A DNA stretch of 64,000 nt from Aspidiotus rigidus (lineage: Eukaryota; Arthropoda; Insecta; Hemiptera; Diaspididae): positions 1 through 64,000 of the forward strand of contig JAVHKY010000082.1 in the NCBI GenBank assembly GCA_035079385.1, in the 5' to 3' direction. A model generated the notes under the pieces. It did not search any database, was not told the origin of the DNA, and saw only the letters and a list, made by a program, of their open reading frames with translations. This document shows, one piece after another, positions 36,529 through 47,433 of the stretch; position 1 is the stretch's first letter, and each line of letters begins with the position of its first letter. Position numbers and translations under genes: made by a program.

Positions 36529-36884
36529 TTGTGAATTATATGTATGAAGTAAGATCAGAATTTCTCTCTTGGTCTTCTCAAGTGTCCGTAAAAAATACTG
36601 TGATGAAACAATAATTCTAAAGTTCATACAAATAACAAAATATTATAGTGCATACCTGAGTCGTAACAACAACATGTTTTTACAAGATATGAGACCTCGT
36701 GGTCGAAAGTAAACAAAAATATACACAATCTGTACCTGTTATTCAACAACAGAGACTAGGTACTCGTAAGTGACGAGTGGTAAGTTCATTCAGAAAATAG
36801 TGAAACGATACAGAAGATGCAGGGACGAATTATAGACGAATTAAACTGAAAAATATAGACTTTATAAAATAAAATTCAACAAAA
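36529..36884. other. anonymous spacer
   Basis: AT-rich; nothing recognised. Confidence 0.4.
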
Positions 36885-37760
36885 TAGTCAAAAATAGTCA
36901 ACAATTCACAAGGTTAGGTAGTAATAATCCGCACATGATAAAAGAATAAGAGCGACCCGTTTCAAACTGGGTGCGCTCATCATCAGGCAAAACTAAAAAA
37001 GTTGCGGAGAAACAAACGAGAATTACGAGAGAGAAATGAAAACAAAGATCATGAATGGACAGGTGAATCAGATGATAACATATTATAACGTATAAACGGA
37101 TTAAAGAAGTATAATATTCTTCGAGTTTATTCATTTTTGCTCCTTTTTCACAATATTGGAGGGGAAAGGCAACAACACCAACGAAGATGTGCTTTTTTTA
37201 TTACAATGTCTAGCCGTGGCCGAGAAAGAATCAGATGAAGACTTTTTCGAAGAATTTTGGAAATAATTGTAATCTCAGAGATGTTCTTTGAACCGGTTCT
37301 TTATAGTTCGTCCTGATTGACCGATGTAGACGTCACCGCAAGCACATTTTAATTGGTAGATTCCAGGCTTCTCCAATTTAGGAATTGAATCTTTGAGAAG
37401 AGAAAGGTTTCTCACCTGGTTAGGTGGGTAAAATACCACCCTATAACCATATCTTCGAAATTCTCGAGCCATTGAATGAGAACCACTACCAATCCAAGTT
37501 TTGAACGAAGTAGAGGAAGGTTTTCAAATAGAGAGGTCTCTTGTAGAGATGAATGAAGGGTGGATACGTTGGTTAATAAAATTAGAAAATTCATTCGAAG
37601 AGGAAGATGAAAATAGGATGAGGTGAAGACTTTTCTGTCTGATTAATTGGCGGACATTTAACTTTTAGACCATTTTTCTCAACAATTTGCTCGATAATAC
37701 AAGTTTGTTTCTCCTTAGCCTCCTGGCTGAGAGGAAGTCGAAAAATTCTGGTGACTGCAG
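36885..37760 (-). pseudogene. PLE tail: linker, GIY-YIG domain, 3' end
   Basis: Read from 37760 downwards: LLSQEAKEKQTCIIEQIVEKNGLKV (end of RT region), a frame-broken linker, then an open piece with REFRRYGYRVVFYPPNQVRNLSLL and IPKLEKPGIYQLKCACGDVYIGQSGRTIKNRFKEHL, an intact-looking GIY-YIG core. A stop follows, then scraps of the C-terminus (NKLEEYYT). It is the same family as the 24-27 kb PLE. The RT is absent. Confidence 0.85.
36947..36990 (-). ncRNA. hammerhead-ribozyme-like motif, PLE at 37 kb
   Basis: Minus strand: CTGATGA (36986-36980), T, a poorly paired stem II (GAGCGCACCCAGTTT), GAAA (36963-36960), CGGG, TC, then GCTC. The core boxes are kept but stem II has lost pairing, so it is probably an inactive relic. 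Confidence 0.4.
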
Positions 37761-38623
37761 AGTGAACTACGAATAGTTTCCACTATTGATATAAATTCTA
37801 AGTTACAAGTGTGTAATCCTTTTTGAAATATAGTCTCAGAAAATTGTGAAGAGAATTTAGAAAAGAAGAGAAAATTGAGTTGTGAAAGAATTTGGAAATA
37901 ATTATCTGTATAGAGCCAAGAAAATGTTATTGCAATTAAATGAGAGTGTATCTGTCGAGCTACTGGTCATGAAAATATTGATGTTACTGAACATTCAAAA
38001 ATAGCCTCAGAAATTGTGAGATGAGTAAATTTTAAGTTCATCAAGTCTTCTTAATAGTTGACAATTCTCTTTTTTTGTTTTCATCATCAATATAGAGGAA
38101 CGAGAGACACTTCAGGGGACTTCTCAGCCTCTCTCTTCGTTCTTAATACTTCATCTCAAGTTTTTGGATAATTTTCTTCCACGCTATTTCTTATGATAGA
38201 AGATTTATTTGTAAAAATTGTGTCTGCGCCAAATTCCGAGTACAAGAACCACGACATTTCTTGAATTTATATTTAATTCTTATTCCCCTAAACCAAGTAT
38301 AACAAACTTCGGACATACAGAAGAATGAGAATATTGCAATAAAATAACTGTTATTTCAGCTGCGTTGAAGCTGTTGCCTCACTCGAGGTATGAGCTTGAA
38401 GTAGACCTCATGAGTAATACATATGCGCGATTAGGCGTCAAATCACTCACTTTGTTCATCGGAAACGAGCTTACATAGGAATGAGAATGATAATGGAAGA
38501 CATATCGGAGACGTGATCATTTTAGACGTGTCCAATTTATACTGAAGTGTATCGTAAATGGACAGTCACTTCTCCGATATAAGTAGTGATGTTGCTTGGT
38601 TTTTATGACGCCAAGAGAAAAAA
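37761..38623. other. anonymous stretch
   Basis: No gene recognised; AT-rich. Confidence 0.4.
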
Positions 38624-38953
38624 ACTCACGCAGTCGCGTGAGTAGTACACGACTTTTCTTTTCACAATGCAAAAACCATTAAGAGAGTCACTCCCTCTCT
38701 TTAGATTTAAATAACAATGACCTTTCAATCATGCCAAATATTTGTAGAATGAACAATAAAACTCAGTTTATAAATTCTACCAATATGACGTCACATCAAC
38801 TGATAACAGAGTAAAAATACCTATAATCCAATAAGGAAACCTGAATTTTGTTTTAATTTAGGCTACGAGTTATCTAAAACCTACGAAACGTATCTAAAAA
38901 AACCACTCCCCCTCCCCCTGCCCAAATTGCTGCAAGGTTATAACAGTTGTTTC
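38624..38953 (+). repeat. repeat family R, copy B
   Basis: The same start (ACTCACGC-AGTC-GCGTGAGT), TGACGTCA block and end ATAACAGTTGTTT as copy A at 23561. Shortly after, GATTACTCCCAATATGATTAA (38980-39000) resembles the edge of the inverted PLE at 24211. Confidence 0.75.
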
Positions 38954-39044
38954 TGCGATCTTTGCAAATTGATAATTCGATTACTCCCAATATGATTAAG
39001 CGTAACATACAGAATCGTATTAACTCAATTGGAAACGCGCTAAG

Positions 39045-39180
39045 GAATTTCTATCAATTAATCGTCAAAAAAATTGTTGGTGCCCATCTTCAGATGTAAG
39101 ACTATAACGTATCTAAGTCTCGAAGAAATCTATCCAGTAGGCAGTAATTTTGGAGGGGATCCGCGGACAAAAAAAAATAT
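39045..39180 (+). repeat. LINE/SINE-type 3' tail, shared with 53.5 kb
   Basis: Holds CGTCAAAAAAATTGTTGGTG, CTTCAGATGTAA, GAAGAAATCTATCCAGTAG, GGAGGGGATCCGCGGACAAA. The same string of motifs is at 53530-53630. Such tails are usual at 3' ends of non-LTR elements. Confidence 0.5.
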
Positions 39181-42100
39181 TCAAGCTTAAATATAGGCCT
39201 GTATAAAGAAACCTGATTTTTTGTCAGGCTGAAAGTAATGTAAGATCTCTAAAGCGTTGAGAAAGTTCACTGCTTCTTCTCCCTATTGATCTTGCTACAG
39301 ATGTAATACCTCACTTTTCGAGCTAGAAAAGTCGGTAGAAAAAAGATCTTTACAATCACTTTTTCCTATAAGTTATCTTAGCCTAGAATTAGTCTAGTAA
39401 TTGAGGGTTGGTTTGCACGGAACCGTTTGCACATAGGCACGTAACAAAAACGAAGTTAGTCCCGAACACGATATATTGTCAAACAGAGGAAAATAGAAGC
39501 CATAAAAAATATAAAACCCGAAAACTCAAAAATACACGAAAAGAAAATTATTAAAATCAAAAACTAAAAAGAACTAAAATAAATTTCGGTCAAAAGAATG
39601 GTCGAAAAGTCGGATTGGAAAACAAAGGGCAAATTTTGAAAAATAATTTTATAAAAAAGTTAAAAAGTTAGAAATGAAAAGCCTAAATCAAATCTCGGAG
39701 TCACGGTGACCAAACGTGATTACAATGTCGGTAAACTCAAGAAACAACAAGCTTGATTTTAGTGAAAGACGAGCCAACTGGTACTGAAGAAACCAACACC
39801 TCTGATACAAATTCACATGAAAGTACTCCGTGGAATGAAGCGAATGGTACAATGCCTACTCTAGCGTCGACAAATCAAACAAACATACCCAAATATTGTT
39901 GAACACAAGAAGCATTACGTCAAGATCCATCCGTAAAAGTGGACAATGTTACCTTTTGACATCGCTGCAAGATGTTTTGGAAGCCGGTTCTTTAGACCTA
40001 AAACTTATATGGTTCATCAGACTTTCGGCGTATTTGAGGTGAACGCATTCCTCTTGAATGTTGCTGAAGACAATCACGAGAAATGAAGATGATTAACGAT
40101 CTAAGTCGTCTACCACTACTAATTCTGGACTGATAAATGCTGGAAATGGTGACAACCTTTCCATAGAAATTGAAAAATTACTGGCAAATATTTCACCAGA
40201 ATCAAAGACACGAGATAAATTGTAGTCAGAATGACCGAATGGTTTTTCTCAATAACGAGGACGTCATTGTGAGTCAAGACGGCCGTGTAAATGATATATT
40301 TCACCGAAAATAGGTACCAGAAAGCTCTACCCTTAATTCGAATCGTCCAACTTCGCGAGAATATTAATCTTTGAAGTTTTCAAATTATGAGTGCAACGTA
40401 GGGACGCCGTTGATGTCAGTATGGCCGTGTAAGCTGTGAAACCCAATATTCGCAGAATCATCGACTCGAGAGCACACGAGATTATTATTATGCTTAGCAA
40501 TCTACATTATCTTAACTATACCTCAGTACAAATGGTACAATTATCATTATGTTGTACGATTCGGAACAGTAAACATCTCTTGAAGCCTCTCTCTAAACTT
40601 CTGATTTACACATATAATTTTGCCAGATACCTTGTTGACACTTCGAATGGCGGAACCCTCTAAATAACGGGCAATTTTCTTAATCCCTCCCTGTGTTATG
40701 GAAAAATTATATTTCACTCGACATTGAGTGAGAAAATTAGATCGCAACTCAGCTCAACAGACAAAGGTCGCCACTTTTTTGAATAGTTTTTCAAGAACGG
40801 TATGTAACCATCACTACTTTATAAATTATTCATCATAAAAGTACTAGATGACCGGTGCTACTCTGCAGCATTAGCAGTTGATGTAATAATGAGAAATATA
40901 CAGAGTGAAAGTTTGGATCGTTCTCAAAATTGAAGTGCGGGATGGGTTAGCAAATGGAAGTCTGGGATGGTTTGGCCAATGGGTGATTGCTCCGTCCAGT
41001 AGAAGTCGTTGGCAAATAGTATTTAGGTATCCAATTTCATGTGGAAAAACTCCCATAAGAAATGTACATGGCAAAATCGCGCTCCGATCGTCCTCAAAAC
41101 TGAAGGCCGGAATCGGTTATTGTCTCGAACAGAGTGCAAACACATTCACATGGAGGGACAGACTTGATTACGACATTATACACAGAAAAGGTATCAAGAA
41201 GCTCTGCTAGGCACAATCTCCCTTACACCTCAATTCTAAGCTTCTTATATATTAATTGTGGAGGAGTTCGTACGCGTCTTTTTCCCAAACTATCGAATCG
41301 TCGCTTGTTTGTTTTGTTTACGTTACGTTCGCCTACGGTCACGTTTCGTGCAATCGTAGGCTCGTGGCGAGATATGCGAAATTCTCGTCACATAAAATTT
41401 ACCAAGTCCATCAATTTTTTGGAAAAAAAGTTTAAAAAGCGCATTCTCAAGTACCTCCCTCCATCTCTAGTTATAGTTTTTTTTTTCTTCTACATTATTT
41501 ATTGTTGTTTATCATGGATAGAGATATTTTTTATTTTCATTCAGCGCCTTATTTTTTAAATACCGAATAATGCCGAATTTTAAATTTTTTAACACCAAAA
41601 ATTCATTCTTTCAATCATCAAGTGGAACTTGTTACAAAGGAAAATTTGAGCGACGGATTTGGTAATACCGCGCTATAGATACCGATAATTTTCCAGAATT
41701 AAAAAAACAATTTTGAACTAAACTTTTCGAAAGACTGTGTCTTTGATTAAATCATGATTAATGACCGATATAATACAAATGTATGTCGAGCCATGTAATC
41801 GCTTGAAATCAAGAAATGCTTTCTTAGGATGAATGAGTACAGGCGAGCGTCTCGTTTGTTGATGCGCTTTCCGTAACAAACGATACATCTTACTTTTCCG
41901 ATAGCGAAAGAACTAGCTCAATTTTAAATATTATACTTCGCTGTACCTTACATTAAATTTCGTCTTCAAATTAATCGATTCAAGAACTATTTTTCTTGAT
42001 TATGGAAGAGGAAAGGGGAAGAAAGCATAATGTGTCTTTTTCAAAATCGACTCAGGTACGTAGAACTACATAGGTCGATGTGTATGCAAATGTTATTATT

Positions 42101-42492
42101 ATACACATTTTGGTATAATAGCGTATACATAGAAACGTTTGAGTACAGCGCGACTCTAAATAAGCAAGATACCAAAACCAAAAACCAGTCAACCTGACAC
42201 AGTTAGTCTGGTAAGGAAGGGGACAAAAACAAAAAAACGACGACGCGACGATGATGACAACGGATTTAGATACATTGCCATAATATTGAAACTATTCTTG
42301 AACATTCATTACCCTCAAGAGATTATTATTCGCACGTTGAAGCGTGTCAAGCAAGTAGTTCCCGACTCGAGCCTAGTTATTTGTTTCCAATTCTAACTAC
42401 GAGTACTTACCTGTATTTTCGGAGTTCATTCTTTTTCAGAAACGAAAGAATAAAAGGGGTGCAAAAAATGTGAAACTAATTTAAAGATAAAA
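39181..42492. other. anonymous stretch with decayed coding scrap
   Basis: Around 39755-39895 a frame without stop reads VKDEPTGTEETNTSDTNSHE, but it has no start or family match. The remaining ORFs are short. No repeat was classified here. Confidence 0.35.
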
Positions 42493-42498
42493 TTTATT
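42493..42498 (-). terminator. candidate poly(A) signal of mirr-like gene
   Basis: AATAAA on the minus strand, about 570 nt beyond the stop codon of the Iroquois gene. No earlier AATAAA was noted on this strand between stop and here. Transcript data would be needed to fix the site. Confidence 0.4.
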
Positions 42499-42630
42499 TA
42501 TACATATCACAATATTGCCACAATATACAGGACGTGTCTTATGAATTTTGTCGCCTAAAATTTATAAATCGATATGAACGATAAGATGTATAAAAACACA
42601 TGCTGTAGGTACTGAGAAAAAAATAATAAT

Positions 42631-42737
<107 letters not shown>

Positions 42738-43067
42738 CACAGTAAATGAAAGTAATGTTTGAAAGATTTTGACAAAATATTCGACTCCAGTAAAGAATTA
42801 CGCGTCAAATTTTACTAAACGATAACCGTATGTAGTATAACGAAGCACAATTTCGTTAGAAAAATGATAGAGGAAGAGAGGAAAATTGAAACTAGATAAA
42901 AGAGAGAGTAGAAGAAAGGAGGGAAGGGGAAATGAGAGAACTGGAACAATAAAATAAACTACGACTTATCAAAAATTTTTTGAGATATGTTATTGTAATA
43001 ACGAAGACTAGTTTTATAAAATTTAAAAGGTTTTCTGTCAATGAAAAACGATTTGATTTGATACAAT

Positions 43068-44086
43068 TTATGGTCTTCGCTCAGATTTAATTGAATTTGA
43101 TATATTTAGACTGGGTATCGTTTTCGAAGGCGAAGACTCTGCAGAAGAAGTCGACGAATCACCCGTCGTCATGACCAAATCAAAAGGTGCAGCTGAAGAA
43201 CTGCTTGAAGTGACAGCCGCTGTTGCTGCAGCTATTACTGCAGCCACAGACATGAACGGAGCCGTCGAATTTCCATTGTTATTACTTATATTATTATTAT
43301 CATTATTCATATTATTATTGTTATTATTATTATTATTATTATTAATACTCACATTGCTACTGCTGGTATTATTACTACTCCTACTACAGTTATTATTACT
43401 ACTATTACTGATAATGTTGATATTCATATTATTATTATTACCACTACTACTACTGCTACTATTACTACTAATACTACTACTACTATTGCTATTATTGTTG
43501 TTGTTGTTGTTGTTGTTGTTATTGAATGAAGCGTTCAACGTGCGCGAGTAATTTTCTAGTAAATCACTGGTCGTTGCACCCGTTAAATGTGAACCGTAAA
43601 AATTTCTGTAGAATTCGTGCCTAGCGTAGTTGGCAGGATGAGGAGGGCCGCGGCCCGCTAATGATGGGACTATTTTACCGCTCGAATAAACGCTGCTCGA
43701 TGATATCGATGTGCGAACGTCATTTTCTTTGGTTGCCATATCTGCAAGCGACCATATACGCGGTTTGACTGTGGGCGACGACGCGTCCGTCTGATGCAGA
43801 AGGGGTGACGACGGTGAATTCAGTCTAGAATTTGCAGGTAAATGCCCATGGTAAATAGGATGTAACAGATGTGGCGGTGGAGGCCTCTGCTCGTATAAAC
43901 ATTCTGGCGAGTCCGGTTCGCTATCCGGCCTAGATTCGCTCCATTCGCTGCCTGTGTCCGTGGCACCAACACCGCCGCCGCTACCGCCGCAATCACCTCT
44001 ACCCATCGTACGATCCGTGAGATCGAGTCGTTGATGCGTTCCGCGATCCCCATCTTCGCTGGACGCGGTACCAGAATCTTTGGAAT
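43068..44086 (-). CDS. mirr: Iroquois-class homeobox gene, 3' coding exon (IRO box)
   Basis: The last coding exon of the gene whose homeodomain exon is at 57249-57556. It starts after the acceptor TTGCTTGCACAG and enters in phase 2, giving DSKDSGTASSEDGDR, and ends at TAA (43068-43070). A Gly/Asp-rich stretch is followed by a Pro/His-rich part and the IRO box KPRIWSLADMAT, the family hallmark. Then come YARHEFYRNFYGSHL, a 70-residue Asn/Ser-rich low-complexity segment, an Ala-rich run and a C-terminus ending SIKSERRP. Iroquois proteins are nuclear TALE transcription factors patterning dorsal head, eye and body wall. The wording around DSKDSGT favours mirror over araucan/caupolican, but the paralogue choice is from memory of the family. 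Confidence 0.85.
43264..43530 (-). repeat. Asn/Ser codon-repeat region within mirr exon
   Basis: A purine-pyrimidine triplet-rich tract coding for runs of 5-10 Asn broken by Ser, Gly and Met. On the plus strand it yields a spurious poly-Leu ORF (43171-43551). It is likely length-polymorphic. Confidence 0.85.
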
Positions 44087-44539
44087 CTGTGCAAGCAATC
44101 ATTTATCTTTTCAATTTGCGAGTCATCATTAAGCGCATTATACTTCATAGGTAATTTATTAAAGGGTATTATTATTATTACGTGAGCATGTATCCGGCGA
44201 CAACCGAGTCGAGTCTCGCGAGGAATAGTAATTAAAAAATTATTACCTAGTTGAATCCCAATACTAGCGGAATAAAAAATAGTACATCAAGTGGGGAGGG
44301 AGAAGGGGAAGGGGGAACTGTAGTATTTTGCGACGGTAAATAATGTGAGTGCCGAGTTGAGTCTCGCAAGTTGTGGCACTGCTTGAGATAACATAAGTAG
44401 TGATTAAAAGGGTAGTTCGTGTACTATCTTGTAGCGCATGTAAGTCATTCTCCTTGCCTAAAAACTGTTGTACACTTTCATGCATGGTATATAGAAAAAT
44501 TTTATCTGCAAAGAATGTAATACCGAAAGTAGGTTGAAA

Positions 44540-45640
44540 TTAATGTTCCGAACGTACAACGCTCTTCATGAAGGTGAAAAATAAGGCTATACATAATCTA
44601 GAGAGTAAACAGATAAGCTGAAAAACGGAGGAACGAGACAGGGACACCAGAAAAGAAAGATTACTAATGACGAGATGATGAAATAAAAAAAAAAAAAATA
44701 GAAAGGGAGAATATTCAACGGAGTACCAAAATACAAAAAACCTCAAGGAATCACAAAACAGCCGCTTTTGGTTAAACAATCATCATCAAGAAAAATAGAA
44801 AGCGATTGAACTCTACACCAACAAGAACAGAGAACGTCCGACGAGATCATGAGTGAACCAACGAGTCCAGGTCGACCTGGAAATTGACCTCGTGGTCCAA
44901 AGACGGCTTACGAGAAAATACCTCGACTCCACTGCGACCCTCCTCCGGAAATTACACTAAGATACAGTAGTAGAAAACGTTGGATTAGACTTCCTTCTCT
45001 GGGTAAGTTTTTGTTGCAGCTGAGTCGCGTCCTCCGCCCCTTTGGTTTCCAGCCTGCTTTTCACAACCCTACTACAGTCAAAAGTCTATTCAATAAATTA
45101 AAACACTCCTCTCTCATGACTGAGAAGAGTGGCTGACATAGCGTAGCTTGCAATGATTGTCCTGGAATCTACATAGGGATGACCGAGCATCAACCTCAAA
45201 TTCGTGTAGCCGAGCATAAAAATGCGTGGAAGAAAAGTAGCATAGACGAGTCGGCCTTTGCTGTTCATTTAATTGAAAGTGGTCACAGTTTTAAATTGGG
45301 AACGATCATAATTATTTCAAAAGGATGGCTCTTGAAAACATTGAAATTATTCGCGATCGTAATAGTAAAGACATCATTGTATTAAGCAGGTACATTTCTG
45401 ACGAATGATTGATTGAATTATTATACAAGAATGATTCACATTTTGATGACTCGCTCGTTCAGTTATGACCTCGTCGAAAGTTTTCTGTTCTTGAGGGTTT
45501 TGGGTGCAGTTGCTTTCTATCTTTCACGCTTTGATGATGGTTGCTTAACAGAAAGTGCTCGGCGGCTGTTTCCTGATTCCTTGTGGTCTTTTGTATTTTG
45601 GTACTCCTTCAATAATCTCCCCTTTTAATTATGTACAATC
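44540..45640 (+). pseudogene. PLE remnant with inverted 3' ends
   Basis: The plus strand from about 44955 reads RKRWIRLPSLGKFLLQLSR, VKSLFNKLKHSSLMTEKSG, then a stop and CNDCPGIYIGMTEHQPQIRVAEHKNAW (degenerate GIY-YIG), HLIESGHSF, and in another frame LENIEIIRDRN to TGA near 45408. The following 3' end (45440-45630) is matched in reverse at about 44555-44790. As in the 24-27 kb PLE, the element thus has its 3' end on both sides in opposite orientation. The RT is lost. It is the same family as the tail at 2-199. Confidence 0.8.
45526..45572 (+). ncRNA. hammerhead-like relic in PLE 3' end
   Basis: CGCT, TTGATGA (C of the core changed to T), T, stem II GGTT/AACA around GCTT, GAAA, GTGC, TC, GGCG. 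Stem I CGCT/GGCG pairs with one U-G. It is parallel to 241-278 and probably inactive. Confidence 0.4.
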
Positions 45641-47433
45641 TTAACCTCAAAAAAACAATTGTTTCAGATGATGAAGTATTCTAATGACACGCGTGAAAAA
45701 AATTGTTTATCTTAAGGCTATTCATTTTGAAGTTGGTGTCATTATAACTTTAAAGCTATAATTTCAAAATATTATTTCAATCCAATTATCATCCTGCCTA
45801 TTTAATTAATTCTATTCTGAATTTCAACCTGACGAACTCTTCCCACCCCTCCCCCACAAGTAACGTAAACAATGATTCCATCCTACTTATAAAAAATTGT
45901 TCCCGTTCTTTTTGCTGATGGTACTTCCAATATAATTCTTGATAAAGTTCTCAGATCTTGTCTATAACATACCCCTGTAATAAGTGTAATACTTTTTTTC
46001 GGTGAAATTATTACCATTAAGTATCATTATTATTTGTATACATGTTGATTTTTTTTTTAGATGATGCAGAGTGGGAAAACGTCCCTATTCCCTATGTCCT
46101 CAAACCGTTACCCCACTGTTAACATAAATACGTCGCCATTTTGTTAATCTTATCTACAATACAAGCAGAAATGGCCGTCCGTTGAACGGAACCCTCATAC
46201 GTACCTAACCAAAGCCTGTAATTTGTTGAAGATCGACGACCCCCCCCCCCCTCTACTTGTCCAATTATTCATTCTCAACTGTTACCCTATCTATTCTCTG
46301 TTCTCTGCCCCTCTTTGAGAGGCCCTCTCCATCACTCCAATATTTTCTTTCATCCTCAACGCTTATCCTGTATGTTCTCTGATTGATACCATGCCTTGAG
46401 AAATATTCTCAACTCACTGGATCTATAAACTTCAAACTCTCCCTCACCTACACACATATACTTTCTCTTAACTCGTGACTAGAACCATATTTATCAACCT
46501 ATTGTCAACTGTAAACTGATCCTCTGTCCTTAACACCCGACTTGTCCGCGTCACACCTGACTCGACTAAGAAGAAATTTATGTGCAGAGATCACGCCCCG
46601 TTACTGATCATATTCCTCCCTGATATTCAGCCATCCAACTTTTTTCTACCCGTCTGACTCTCCTCTCCCCAGCTCAATGCAATGAAAAGATGCAGCCAGA
46701 AACACCTGACTTTCATCCCTCGCTGCTGCTTTAAAAGGGTAAGTTTTTTGTTCCAACGCCCCTATACACATTCTGCACTCATATGAAACAAGATCAAAGT
46801 TTCAAAAAATTGGCTCCATACAAACGGAGCCTACGCGTCTAAAAAAACAGCTCTTCTCCTTTTTAATATAATTATAGAAATGTATGTCGTAGAATGAACC
46901 AGCATAAAAATGATGTGAAGTCTAAACGCGTATACTGTGAGTACTGCTTTATGTGAGTATTCCTCTTGGGGGAAAAACGTAATATTTTAATTTCAAACTA
47001 GCGTCCATTCTTTATTTGAAAATAATGATCAAGAATGAGAAATTCGCAAACGATCGAAATAATGAAATAGGATAATACATAGTAACAATTTTAAAACGGA
47101 TTACTATACCTTCAATATGTGTATATTGAGAAAAAGCAATTTTTTCACTGTTCTCGCCTCTGTCATTAGAATACTTCATCATCGTGAGTAATAGGCCTAT
47201 CCGTTTTCTTGTGTTTTCTTTCTCCTTGTGACGTGGTTCGATTTTTCAGATTAATTGATTAAGTACTCTCTGTAGTATTATTTTTATTCTCGATAAAGAA
47301 CATTGTACGCTTGAAACGAACTTACTTTTGGTATTGAAATTTTTACGGACGAAATCGTTGTCAAGTTTTTCTCGGCTCACAATTTGTCGCCCCGTGAAAG
47401 TGAATTCTTCAGAGTATAATTACATTTTACCAA
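45641..47433. other. anonymous intron stretch
   Basis: No coding motif; a C-run lies near 46240 and pyrimidine-rich stretches at 46250-46690. Nothing classified. Confidence 0.4.

Noticed and set aside
43171..43551. Plus-strand poly-Leu ORF resembling a membrane protein
   Set aside because: Antisense of the Asn/Ser repeats of the Iroquois exon.
44087..44102. MIACT start of the IRO-box ORF as an independent gene start
   Set aside because: These bases are the polypyrimidine/acceptor region; the exon joins in phase to the homeodomain exon.
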